From Clostridia bacterium (GTDB lineage: Bacteria; Bacillota; Clostridia; Oscillospirales; Acutalibacteraceae), in assembly GCA_017439545.1 (NCBI GenBank), contig JAFSIW010000030.1, forward strand, positions 1 through 34,239: DNA of 34,239 nucleotides, read 5' to 3'. This document shows, in pieces, positions 7,843 to 14,841 of the stretch. A program made the position numbers and the translations under genes. The notes under the pieces are model-generated. The model saw only the letters and a list, made by a program, of their open reading frames with translations. It did no database searches and was not told the origin of the DNA. Position 1 is the stretch's first letter; each line of letters begins with the position of its first letter.

Positions 7843-9085
7843 ATGGACCAAACGGGCCTGTTATACCGCCTATTTTACCATGTCCACCATTTTCAGTTTG
7901 CCGCCTGTGCTGTTTATGACCTTTCGGGAACTGTACGGTATTTCTTATACCTTGCTGGGTACTTTGGTACTGACCAATTTTTGTACCCAGTTGGCCATCG
8001 ATTTGATCTTTACCCTGTTTGCCAAGCATTTTAACGTAAAAAAAGTGGTGCGTGTTATGCCGCTCATCACCACCATGGGCTTGTCCGTTTATGCGATCGT
8101 CCCGATGCTTTCACCGCAAAACGCCTATGTGGGGCTTTTTACGGGAACGGTGTTGTTTTCGGTTTCGGCGGGACTTTCTGAAGTGTTGCTCAGCCCTATC
8201 ATTGCCGCCATCCCCTCAGATACCCCCGGTCGGGATATGAGTCTGCTCCACTCCCTGTATGCCTTTGGCGTGTTCACCGTGGTGGTGGTCAGCACCGCCT
8301 TTTTGCGATTGTTCGGGCAAGAGTATTGGATGTATCTGACCTTGTTTTTAGCGGTTTGGCCCATTTTGGCGTCGGTGATGTTCTTCTGTTCCCCCATGCC
8401 CGATATGGCAACCGATCACGCCCCACAGCAAGCCAAAACAAGAACGGGTAAGCGTGCGCTGGGACTTGCGCTGTGCGTAGGATGCATCTTTTTCGGCAGT
8501 TGCGCCGAGAATGCGATGTCCAACTGGATCTCGGGCTACGTAGAAAAAGTGCTGAACATTGACAAATCATGGAGCGATTTGTTGGGAATGGCTCTGTTCG
8601 CCATCTTGTTAGGACTTGCCCGTATCACCTACGCCAAATACGGCAAAAAGATCATTCCTATTTTGCTGATTGGTATGATCGGCGCTTCGGTTTGTTATCT
8701 CACGGTGGCCTTTACCAACAACACGGTGGTAGCGATTACCGCTTGCGTGCTGACCGGCTTGTTTACCTCTATGCTCTGGCCCGGCACCTTGATTATGATG
8801 GAAGAAAACATCCCCGGTGCAGGGGTGACTGCCTTTGCTTTAATGGCGGCGGGCGGTGACCTTGGGGCATCGGTTGCGCCCCAATTGCTTGGCGCGGTCA
8901 CTGACTGGGTGGCAGCAGGACCTGCCGCCGACCGTATGGGACAGATTCTGTCGGTATCTGCCCAACAGGCGGGACTGAAAACGGGAATGCTGGTCTGTTC
9001 GGTTTTTCCCATATTGGGCACGGTCGTGGTTTTGTGCCTCATCGCATATTTCAAAAAGCAAAAAAAGGGTACTGTCGCTCACTGA
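7826..9085 (+). CDS. MFS transporter
   Basis: About 419 residues with around 12 hydrophobic segments and a basic central loop near residues 200-215 (QQAKTRTGKR), the standard two-times-six MFS layout. The PGRDMSLLHSLYAFGV and GSCAENAMSNW segments resemble sugar-transporting MFS members of the FucP/glucose-mannose symporter type, but substrate and direction are not decided. Start is ATG 7826 or the adjacent ATG 7829; AAGGAG at 7814-7819 serves either. It overlaps the end of the radical SAM gene by 17 nt, showing tight coupling. The stop codon lies in the loop of the following terminator, so this is the last gene of the operon. Confidence 0.9.
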   Translation: MMHPYKWTKRACYTAYFTMSTIFSLPPVLFMTFRELYGISYTLLGTLVLTNFCTQLAIDLIFTLFAKHFNVKKVVRVMPLITTMGLSVYAIVPMLSPQNAYVGLFTGTVLFSVSAGLSEVLLSPIIAAIPSDTPGRDMSLLHSLYAFGVFTVVVVSTAFLRLFGQEYWMYLTLFLAVWPILASVMFFCSPMPDMATDHAPQQAKTRTGKRALGLALCVGCIFFGSCAENAMSNWISGYVEKVLNIDKSWSDLLGMALFAILLGLARITYAKYGKKIIPILLIGMIGASVCYLTVAFTNNTVVAITACVLTGLFTSMLWPGTLIMMEENIPGAGVTAFALMAAGGDLGASVAPQLLGAVTDWVAAGPAADRMGQILSVSAQQAGLKTGMLVCSVFPILGTVVVLCLIAYFKKQKKGTVAH

Positions 9086-9103
9086 ACGACAGTACCCTTT
9101 TTT
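9061..9103. terminator. Strong bidirectional terminator
   Basis: A perfect 17-bp inverted repeat (9061-9077 with 9087-9103) and a 9-nt loop, flanked by A6 and T6, so it works on both strands. It ends the MFS gene (whose stop codon is in the loop) and the convergent holin gene. Confidence 0.95.
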
Positions 9104-9105
9104 GT

Positions 9106-9543
9106 TTATTCCTCGGTTTGGTTTTTCAGCAAGGCGATGGCCTTTTGCAAAAAAGCGGGGATGGGCGCACCCAACGCCCCCGCGTTTTCAATAATCGAGC
9201 CAAGCTCGGTACAAATATACCAGATGCATACCAATGGGAGCAATAAGGTTTTGTATTCAAAGGGTAGGGTAAGCATGGGCAAATTGGCCGTAATCAAGTG
9301 CACCAGCAAATCAAAAATGGCTGATGCGCCTACTGCTAAAAACATACCGATCTTGCCGAAAATTCCTTCCCTGGCAAGGCGGGAACACCACGCCCCACAG
9401 CGAAAAGCGGCAACCGTGCCGGTGATCCAATCCACACCTGCGCATACAATGACCAGACAAATCAGCCAACCTGACCAACCCAATAAAGCGGCGGGCAGCG
9501 CAAGCAGAGCGGCCAGAGAAAATTTTGCCAAAGTAACATTCAT
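9106..9543 (-). CDS. Phage holin family protein (toxin secretion/phage lysis type)
   Basis: 145 residues with three hydrophobic segments (about 8-35, 65-85 and 95-118), the shape of the phage_holin_4/TcdE-type family. The conserved AGVDWITGTVAAF segment followed by SRLAREGIFGKIGMFLAV matches the D-x-(I/L)-TG...S-x-x-G-x-x-G-K pattern of that family. These proteins form inner-membrane pores that let an endolysin or toxin pass. Its ATG overlaps the endolysin's TGA in an ATGA arrangement, so the two are translationally coupled. In Clostridia, holins of this type act both in prophage lysis and in non-lytic protein export (TcdE); which applies here is unknown. Confidence 0.88.
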   Translation of the reverse strand: MNVTLAKFSLAALLALPAALLGWSGWLICLVIVCAGVDWITGTVAAFRCGAWCSRLAREGIFGKIGMFLAVGASAIFDLLVHLITANLPMLTLPFEYKTLLLPLVCIWYICTELGSIIENAGALGAPIPAFLQKAIALLKNQTEE

Positions 9544-10478
9544 TGCTTGTTCACCGTCCTTCGCAAAATCAGATTGGCGTCTTGTGCACCTACCTTGCCG
9601 TCTGCATCCATATCGGCAGTTTGCTGCTGGGAAGCATCAAAGGTTCTTTTGCCTACCACCGCTTGTAATACGTTAAGAGCATCTGCGGCGTTTACCTTGC
9701 CGTCGGCGTTCACGTCGCCGTAATTATATCCCAGTGCCGCCCAGGTTTTCGGCCCGGCAATGCCGTCTACCGACAGCTTGCGCGCTGTTTGAAAAGCTCG
9801 TACCGCTTCACGGGTCTTGGCTCCGAAGATGCCGTCCACCGTCAGAGGGTTAAAGGCAAGCGCCAAGGCGATCTGCATATGATTCAGTCGTTTTTGCAGG
9901 GAAGTGACGGCATCACCGCTGTCGCCTTGCTGCACCGTTTGGGGCAGGATAACAGGAGTCACCGTAATCGGTTTGTCAGCAAGCTTGCGTTTCACGTCAG
10001 CTCTGAACATATCCATGGTGTAGCCGAAATGGGTCCACCAATGCTCGGGATCTCCGTGATTACTGGCAATGCCTTTTTGGTAGCCCTCCTTGTGGCTGAT
10101 CACGTGGTTCTCGTTCAGGGAGTACAAGCGGCACAAATAGGCGGTTAGTTCCACCGCATTTTGATAGCAAGCGGTAAAGTAGGTTTGATTGGTTTTCCAA
10201 TCAGTAGGCTCGCACATCTCAAAGGCGATGTGGGTATTGTTACCGCTGTCAGCACAATGCCACGCTCTGTGGTTCCAAGGCAAATGCTGACAAACCACGG
10301 TGTCGTCTACAAAAGCGTGCACCGCCACCGCCAGATCTGCCCGATTCCAGCGGCTGTACCAACTTGGTGCCATCACCCCGGGAGTTGCGGTAGAATGCAC
10401 CATAATGCCCTTGGGGGTAATGGTACGCCCTGCCTGATAACAATCGTTTTTGGTGATATAGGTTTGTTGTAAATTCAT
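9540..10478 (-). CDS. N-acetylmuramoyl-L-alanine amidase (endolysin) with peptidoglycan-binding domain and dockerin
   Basis: 312 residues, three modules. Residues about 15-165: Amidase_2 domain, with zinc ligand His28 in IMVHSTATPG and the SHKEGYQKGIASNHGDPEHW segment (128-147) holding the other ligands; this arrangement is typical of clostridial phage endolysins. Residues about 183-250: PG_binding_1 domain (VTSLQKRLNH, VDGIFGAKTREAVRAFQ, VDGIAGPKTWAAL). Residues 253-312: type I dockerin with two Ca-binding repeats, GDVNADGKVNAADALNVLQA and ADMDADGKVGAQDANLILRR. No signal peptide is present, so export would depend on the holin. ATG 10478 is chosen for its GGAGG 9 nt upstream; the longer form from 10499 has no such site. 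A dockerin on a holin-partnered endolysin is unusual. Confidence 0.9.
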   Translation of the reverse strand: MNLQQTYITKNDCYQAGRTITPKGIMVHSTATPGVMAPSWYSRWNRADLAVAVHAFVDDTVVCQHLPWNHRAWHCADSGNNTHIAFEMCEPTDWKTNQTYFTACYQNAVELTAYLCRLYSLNENHVISHKEGYQKGIASNHGDPEHWWTHFGYTMDMFRADVKRKLADKPITVTPVILPQTVQQGDSGDAVTSLQKRLNHMQIALALAFNPLTVDGIFGAKTREAVRAFQTARKLSVDGIAGPKTWAALGYNYGDVNADGKVNAADALNVLQAVVGKRTFDASQQQTADMDADGKVGAQDANLILRRTVNKQ

Positions 10479-10524
10479 ATCCGTATTCCTCCGATTCATA
10501 TTCAGTTAAGAGTTCGTACCTATT

Positions 10525-11757
10525 CTATACCGGCGGATTTAACAGCTTGACCACGGAATAGGAGTAGTTGGACGGATCGTAGTCCAGATACATCAAAAGG
10601 GGCTGTCCCGCAGGTATGACCTTTCCGTTAAGGTGTGAGGTGTTGGTCCACTTACCGTTGTAATAGACGGTGACACCCGAACACATCGGTCCGTACCAAT
10701 AACTGCCATCAAAGACCACATCATCCGTTGCCGTGGCAATAACCGAGCGTCCGCCGGAAAAAAAGGTATCGCTGACCTCAGGGAAGGTTAACTGAGGCAT
10801 CCCTGTGTTGGAATAGTCGGGAGTAACCGTAAGCACCGCCGGGACAGACTGATGAGAATAGTTGGGGTTGAGATATACCGGCTGTCCACTTTGGTTTACA
10901 TAAATCAGCATCGGACGGTTGGGAACAATGGCATTATTCGGCATTTGGTCGGATAAAGAAGCACCGTCATATCGATACAGTGTATGATAAATTCCCGCGT
11001 TGGTGCAAATATACGTTTGATGCCACGTATTCGTATACCGGGGATTGACCAGAAATACCATCCCCACGAGATCGGGAAGATCCTCGCTGATGGGTAGATG
11101 CAAATAAGAGTAAGAGTTTTCTGATGCCTGATAGATCCTCTGATGCATCTTCACCGATACGGCACCGTTGGTAATAGAGATTCCGTTGCCTTCCGTAAAA
11201 TCGCCGTCACCTTTTTCTCCGCATGGGATCCCCAAATCCAGCGTAAACTTCATATCGGTATTTTGGCTTACCGTGGCGGTAGCAGCCTGATCGTAGGGCA
11301 AGGTTTCCACCTTGCCTACCGTCAGATCAAAGTGCTCGGCAATGTCCTGTACCCGATTCAGGTATTCTTCCATTTGATTGGTCAAGGGCGAGTCTGCTCC
11401 TTGACTTGTGTCGGGCAGAGAGGTGGCCAACCCCAGCGGGAAGGGGTCGGATTTGAATACTAAGGTGAATTCTCCCGCCTGTTCGGTGTAGGCACATAGT
11501 TGACATAATACCGACGTCCCCAAACGGGTCACCCGATCGGGCAGACTGTAGCGGATTATCCCGTCAGTAGGATAAAGTTGCTCTGAAACAAGAGTTTTAT
11601 CGGCATTAGCAAAGTATAGGCGGTAGTAGCCCGCACCCTCCGGCGGCTCGCTCAAAGCAAGGCAGAGTGTTGCGGCATGATGATCTCCCATCACACCGCC
11701 GTTGACGCCGTGGGTAATATGACCGTTGGCATCCATGGTTACGTTGATCTGTTTCAA
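10525..11757 (-). CDS. Phage baseplate/tail-fibre-like protein (BppU-type N-terminus)
   Basis: 410 residues from a TTG start at 11757, which has a perfect AGGAGG 7 nt upstream; the first ATG (11738) has none. The N-terminal 110 or so residues look like the immunoglobulin-like domain of phage baseplate upper proteins (INVTMDANG..., ADKTLVSEQLYPTDGIIRYS, then the GTSVLCQLCAYTEQAGEFTL strand pattern). A linker follows with TFTLDLGIPCGEKGDGDFTE-like composition (the string LDLGIPCGEKGDGDF is visible), which resembles the short collagen-like G-x-K-G-D joint seen in phage tail proteins. The C-terminal half is beta-rich, rich in Tyr, Asn and Ser, and unrecognised; it may be receptor-binding. It is first in the three-gene cassette with endolysin and holin. 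Confidence 0.65.
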   Translation of the reverse strand: MKQINVTMDANGHITHGVNGGVMGDHHAATLCLALSEPPEGAGYYRLYFANADKTLVSEQLYPTDGIIRYSLPDRVTRLGTSVLCQLCAYTEQAGEFTLVFKSDPFPLGLATSLPDTSQGADSPLTNQMEEYLNRVQDIAEHFDLTVGKVETLPYDQAATATVSQNTDMKFTLDLGIPCGEKGDGDFTEGNGISITNGAVSVKMHQRIYQASENSYSYLHLPISEDLPDLVGMVFLVNPRYTNTWHQTYICTNAGIYHTLYRYDGASLSDQMPNNAIVPNRPMLIYVNQSGQPVYLNPNYSHQSVPAVLTVTPDYSNTGMPQLTFPEVSDTFFSGGRSVIATATDDVVFDGSYWYGPMCSGVTVYYNGKWTNTSHLNGKVIPAGQPLLMYLDYDPSNYSYSVVKLLNPPV

Positions 11758-11770
11758 TCCAATTCCTCCT

Positions 11771-11839
11771 TTAAATGGTGGGCAAACCAATAATAGGTAC
11801 AAAAAAGGCGATCGTTGCATAAAAATGTGCAACGGGGAA
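11771..11839 (-). promoter_or_regulatory. Divergent upstream region of the phage-like cassette
   Basis: The minus-strand promoter of the tail/endolysin/holin cassette must lie here or beyond. A TATTAT (about 11795-11790) is the best -10 candidate, but no acceptable -35 is found at the right distance, so the cassette may use an alternative sigma factor or an activator. Confidence 0.25.
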
Positions 11840-11868
11840 TTGCATTTTTTAAAAAAATGTTGTATAAT
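11840..11868 (+). promoter_or_regulatory. Sigma-A promoter of the 11899 membrane-protein gene
   Basis: TTGCAT (11840-11845), 17-nt spacer, TATAAT (11863-11868), about 24 nt from the likely transcription start to the ATG. Confidence 0.8.
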
Positions 11869-11898
11869 CAAATCAATATCAAGCAATGGGAGAGTACT

Positions 11899-12438
11899 AT
11901 GGATATTTTTTGCGAACAAATTGTTAAAAAGAAAAAAACCACCTTTGAAAAATGTACCGTGCTTCTGATCTGGGTGGCAGGTTGGTTTTTATGTATGGGT
12001 CTGGTTTTCTTAGGATTGGTGTTAATGGGCGGTCGCTTTTTTATGCCCGCTTTGCTTTTGGCAGCAGGCGTGGTGTTCGGTGTGTTTAAACTCAGTTCCC
12101 GCTTTAATCTGGAATATGAGTATTCGGTCACCAACGGCGTGCTGGACGTGGATAAGATCATCAACCGCAGTGATCGCAAACGGATGATCTCGGCTGAAAT
12201 CGCAACATTTGACCGCTTTGAGGTGTATAACGACGAAAAAGCTATGACCGAACAAAACAGTTATGACCTGACCGTGACCGCCGTAGCCGACTCCCAAGGG
12301 GAGGAGGAGATCTACGTGGCAGTGTTCCGCCATCCTGTAAAAGGTCGGGTGCGGGTGATTTTTCAACCCGGTCAAAAGGTGCTGGACACGGTGATTGCCG
12401 CATTGCCCCGCCATATGCAGCCCCGTCGGTTCGGATAA
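11899..12438 (+). CDS. Small membrane protein with two transmembrane helices (possibly DUF6106)
   Basis: 179 residues. A basic N-terminus (EQIVKKKKTTFEK) is followed by two hydrophobic helices (about 23-45 and 48-65) and a soluble C-terminal domain of about 110 residues. That domain has YEYSVTNGVLDVDKIINRSD and FRHPVKGRVRVIFQPGQ, a pattern like PH-like/bacterial membrane-associated beta domains. It is reminiscent of the DUF6106 family of Oscillospirales, but I am not certain. ATG 11899 has GGGAG 6 nt upstream, and sits 31 nt after the -10 box; the longer ORF from 11815 would start upstream of the promoter. Function unknown. A terminator follows. Confidence 0.75.
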   Translation: MDIFCEQIVKKKKTTFEKCTVLLIWVAGWFLCMGLVFLGLVLMGGRFFMPALLLAAGVVFGVFKLSSRFNLEYEYSVTNGVLDVDKIINRSDRKRMISAEIATFDRFEVYNDEKAMTEQNSYDLTVTAVADSQGEEEIYVAVFRHPVKGRVRVIFQPGQKVLDTVIAALPRHMQPRRFG

Positions 12439-12445
12439 GAAAAAC

Positions 12446-12477
12446 GCCGCAGTCCAATGGTCTGTGGCAGTTTTTTT
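12446..12477 (+). terminator. Terminator (possible attenuator) before the NAD(P)H-hydrate repair gene
   Basis: GCCGCAG (12446-12452) pairs with CTGTGGC (12462-12468), with inner CC/GG pairs, followed by seven Ts (12471-12477). The next gene's AGGAGG begins at the very next base (12478), so no separate promoter fits between; that gene depends on read-through or on transcription from upstream. Confidence 0.8.
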
Positions 12478-12488
12478 AGGAGGATATT

Positions 12489-13985
12489 ATGGAATTGTTA
12501 ACCGTTGCGCAAATGCGTCAGGCAGAAAAGCAGGCCTATGATAACGGGCTATCCTATGAACAAATGATGGAAAACGCAGGGAAGTGTGCGACCGATTGGA
12601 TCCTATCTCGGTCCTTTGGTCATCATGCCGTGATCCTCTGCGGTAACGGCAACAACGGTGGCGACGGTGCCGTGGTAGCCCGTCGGCTGTGTCTGGCAGG
12701 CTATTCGGTATGTGTGATCTGGCTGCAGGGCGCTCCCAAAACCGAAGCGGCAAGCCGCATGGCAAATCGATTATCCGACCTTTCGCTTTTTCAAGTGGAT
12801 TACACTCTTGATTCAAAAGCGGCGCTGTCAGCTTTAGAACCCTGTGATTTTGTTGTGGATGCACTGTTTGGCATCGGTTTTCACGGGCAGTTGCCGCCGG
12901 CGGCAATCGAAGTGTTTTCTCGGTGCAAAGAGCGATCCTTGCCGGTGATTGCGTTGGACATACCCTCGGGTGTGTCAGCGGATCATGGCGTGGTTGCAGC
13001 CGGTACGCCATTGTGTCAGCATACCCTGTCCTTCCATAGTTATAAATATGGACAGGTGCAGTATCCCGCCGCTGAGTATTGCGGAAACACCGTGGTGTTA
13101 GACATTGGATTGCCTCACCAAAACGAACACCAGGCCTTCGTTATTGACCGTGATTTTGTGGCTTCTCTGCTTACCCGACCGAAAGGTGACACCCACAAGG
13201 GAACGTTTGGCAAGGCTTCTCTGCTTGTGGGTAGTCTTGGAATGGCAGGAGCGGCAACCCTTGCGGTACAAGGCTGCTTGCGTTGTGGTGTAGGATTGTG
13301 TTATCCTGTGGTACCGCGAGCCATTTATCCCATAGTAGCGTGCGCCGCACCGGAAGCGGTCTATCGTTTATACGAGGAAGGTGCCTCTCCCGCTGAAATA
13401 TTGCGCCAATGCGATGACGGCTCGGCTTTGCTTGCGGGGTGCGGACTTGGCGATACGCCCCTTACCCGTGACCTTGTTTATGAACTGGTGAATTCCTTTT
13501 CGGGATGTCTTGTGCTGGATGCGGATGGTATAAATGCCTTGGTTTCGCATATAGATGAAGGGAAGAAACGGAAAGCCCCGTGGATTATCACGCCCCATCC
13601 CGGAGAAATGGCACGTCTGCTTCATACCGATATTGCCACGGTACAAAAGAGTCGGGTAGCGGTAGCTACACGCTTTGCCGCTGAACACGGTTGTGTGGTG
13701 GTGCTAAAGGGAGCGGGCACGGTGATTGCCTCGCCCGACGGTCGTGTGGCTGTGAATACCACCGGCAACAGCGGATTGTCCAAAGGGGGGAGCGGGGATC
13801 TGTTGGCCGGTATGATTACCTCTTTTTGTGCCCAAGGAATCTCTCCTTTTGAGGCTGCCTGTGTCGCCGTTTGGTTGCACGGCACAGCGGCTGATATGAC
13901 CGCAAAGGAACTGTCTTGTCGCAGTATGTTGCCTACGGATTTGATTGGGCAATTGCCTCGTCTGTTTCTTCAATTTGAAGCATAG
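12489..13985 (+). CDS. nnr: Bifunctional NAD(P)H-hydrate epimerase / ADP-dependent dehydratase
   Basis: 498 residues, the normal size of the fused enzyme. The N-terminal YjeF_N domain (1-215) epimerises damaged R-NAD(P)HX to the S form and carries GNGNNGGDG (52-60), VDALFGIGFHG and ALDIPSGVSAD. The C-terminal ribokinase-like domain (about 225-498) dehydrates S-NAD(P)HX with ADP and carries GSLGMAGAATLA, LDADGINAL, ITPHPGEMARL and the nucleotide-binding NTTGNSGLSKGGSGDLLAG. The canonical GNPGMATGGTGDVL is here GNSGLSKGGSGDLL, a conservative variant. ATG 12489 has AGGAGG 5 nt upstream. The lipoprotein gene follows 11 nt later, in the same unit. A housekeeping metabolite-repair enzyme. Confidence 0.95.
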   Translation: MELLTVAQMRQAEKQAYDNGLSYEQMMENAGKCATDWILSRSFGHHAVILCGNGNNGGDGAVVARRLCLAGYSVCVIWLQGAPKTEAASRMANRLSDLSLFQVDYTLDSKAALSALEPCDFVVDALFGIGFHGQLPPAAIEVFSRCKERSLPVIALDIPSGVSADHGVVAAGTPLCQHTLSFHSYKYGQVQYPAAEYCGNTVVLDIGLPHQNEHQAFVIDRDFVASLLTRPKGDTHKGTFGKASLLVGSLGMAGAATLAVQGCLRCGVGLCYPVVPRAIYPIVACAAPEAVYRLYEEGASPAEILRQCDDGSALLAGCGLGDTPLTRDLVYELVNSFSGCLVLDADGINALVSHIDEGKKRKAPWIITPHPGEMARLLHTDIATVQKSRVAVATRFAAEHGCVVVLKGAGTVIASPDGRVAVNTTGNSGLSKGGSGDLLAGMITSFCAQGISPFEAACVAVWLHGTAADMTAKELSCRSMLPTDLIGQLPRLFLQFEA

Positions 13986-13996
13986 CAGGTGAGAAT

Positions 13997-14488
13997 ATGA
14001 GCAAAATAAAAAAAGCAGTAGCATTGTGTTGTGTGCTACTGCTTTTTGTTGGTTGTCAATCAACGTCAAGGGGCGTGGGAATAGCCTATCCTTTTGCGTG
14101 CGACGTTACGGTGAAATTGGATGATATGACCTTGCAGGGGCGGTGGGAAGCGAGTCTCATCGGTTGCTACAAAATGACCGTAAAGGAGCCCGAAGCATGG
14201 CAAGGACTTGCTTTTTCTTGCCAAAACGGAAAAACCACTCTCGCGTTGGGCGACATTACCTATGATGTCCCCGATTCTTTACCTGAAACGTCCTTTTTTG
14301 CCATGCTTTCAGCGGCGCTGGATCAGGTTGCCTACGCTGAGCATCCGGATCACACAAGCAAAACAACGGCGGTCTATCAGGGGCAGATTGCAAGCGGTTC
14401 CTATTCGGTGGAGGTAGACAAGGCAACACGAAGACCCTTACGGTTTTATACCGAGCAAGGTGTAGAAATTGAAATGAGTTACAACTAA
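13997..14488 (+). CDS. Putative lipoprotein of unknown function
   Basis: 163 residues with a lipoprotein signal: MSKIKKAVALCC, then LLLFVGC with lipobox Cys20. The mature part is a beta-rich domain (YPFACDVTVKLDDMTLQGRW, KMTVKEPEAWQGLAFSC, TTLALGDITYDVP; late strand SYSVEVDKATRRPLRFYTEQ) whose repeated antiparallel strand pattern recalls LolA/LppX-type lipoprotein folds; this is a guess from pattern only. It follows the NAD(P)H-hydrate repair gene by 11 nt with its own AGGTGAG site and is the last gene before a strong terminator. No functional call is made. Confidence 0.75.
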   Translation: MSKIKKAVALCCVLLLFVGCQSTSRGVGIAYPFACDVTVKLDDMTLQGRWEASLIGCYKMTVKEPEAWQGLAFSCQNGKTTLALGDITYDVPDSLPETSFFAMLSAALDQVAYAEHPDHTSKTTAVYQGQIASGSYSVEVDKATRRPLRFYTEQGVEIEMSYN

Positions 14489-14491
14489 AAG

Positions 14492-14525
14492 AAAAATCCT
14501 TTGAACTTTCGTTCAAAGGATTTTT
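14492..14525. terminator. Bidirectional terminator shared by the lipoprotein gene and the tRNA pair
   Basis: A perfect 15-bp stem (14492-14506 with 14511-14525) with a TTTC loop, flanked by A and T runs. On the minus strand the stem starts within the encoded CCA of tRNA-Glu: position 14525 is the terminal A of CCA. The tRNA precursor would therefore have almost no 3' trailer before the hairpin. Confidence 0.93.
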
Positions 14526-14599
14526 GGTGACCCGTACGAGAATCGAACTCGTGTTACCGCCGTGAAAGGGCGGTGTCTTAACCGCTTGACCAACGGGCC
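14525..14599 (-). tRNA. tRNA-Glu (anticodon TTC)
   Basis: A full cloverleaf can be drawn on the minus strand: acceptor GGCCCGT/ACGGGTC (one G-U), D-arm with TTGGTCAAGCGGTTAAGAC, anticodon stem ACCGCCC-TTTC-ACGG with anticodon TTC, T-arm ACGAGTTCGAATCTCGT. CCA is encoded at 14527-14525. It is 3 nt downstream of tRNA-Met in the same transcript. Confidence 0.97.
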
Positions 14600-14602
14600 G
14601 TA

Positions 14603-14679
14603 TGGTAGCGCTAGTCGGATTTGAACCAACGACACTTCGGGTATGAACCGAATGCTCTAGCCAACTGAGCTATAGCGCC
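14603..14679 (-). tRNA. tRNA-Met (anticodon CAT, elongator type)
   Basis: Minus-strand cloverleaf: acceptor GGCGCTA/TAGCGCT (first pair G-U), D-arm TAGCTCAGTTGGCTAGAGC, anticodon arm ATTCGGTTCATACCCGAAG with CAT, T-arm with GTTCAAATCC, encoded CCA at 14605-14603. The close match to Bacillus-type elongator tRNA-Met argues against initiator (which lacks the first pair) and against tRNA-Ile2, though the latter also carries CAT. Confidence 0.95.
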
Positions 14680-14713
14680 ATATTTTTGACGCTTTTTCTT
14701 AGCGACAAGGATG

Positions 14714-14742
14714 ATTATATATGATGAAGTCGGTTTTGTCAA
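14714..14742 (-). promoter_or_regulatory. Consensus sigma-A promoter of the tRNA-Met/tRNA-Glu operon
   Basis: On the minus strand a perfect TTGACA (14742-14737), 17-nt spacer and perfect TATAAT (14719-14714), with A/T-rich sequence upstream of the -35 (UP-element-like run at 14743-14771). This is as expected for a highly expressed stable-RNA operon. Confidence 0.93.
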
Positions 14743-14790
14743 TCTTTTTTTTCATTTTTTTTAAAAAATTTTGATTATTGGATTCTCACA

Positions 14791-14820
14791 CAAAAAATCG
14801 GCGGTGTTGCACCGCCGATT
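14791..14820 (-). terminator. Terminator of the zinc-ribbon/DUF2628 gene
   Basis: Perfect 11-bp stem AATCGGCGGTG (14796-14806) and its complement (14810-14820) with a 3-nt loop; on the minus strand it is followed by TTTTTTG. Confidence 0.9.
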
Positions 14821-14841
14821 GCTTGGTTGATACAAGGAATC

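Noticed and set aside
9106-11757. Full prophage
   Set aside because: Only lysis and fibre-type genes are present; no integrase, terminase, capsid, portal or repressor is seen on either side.
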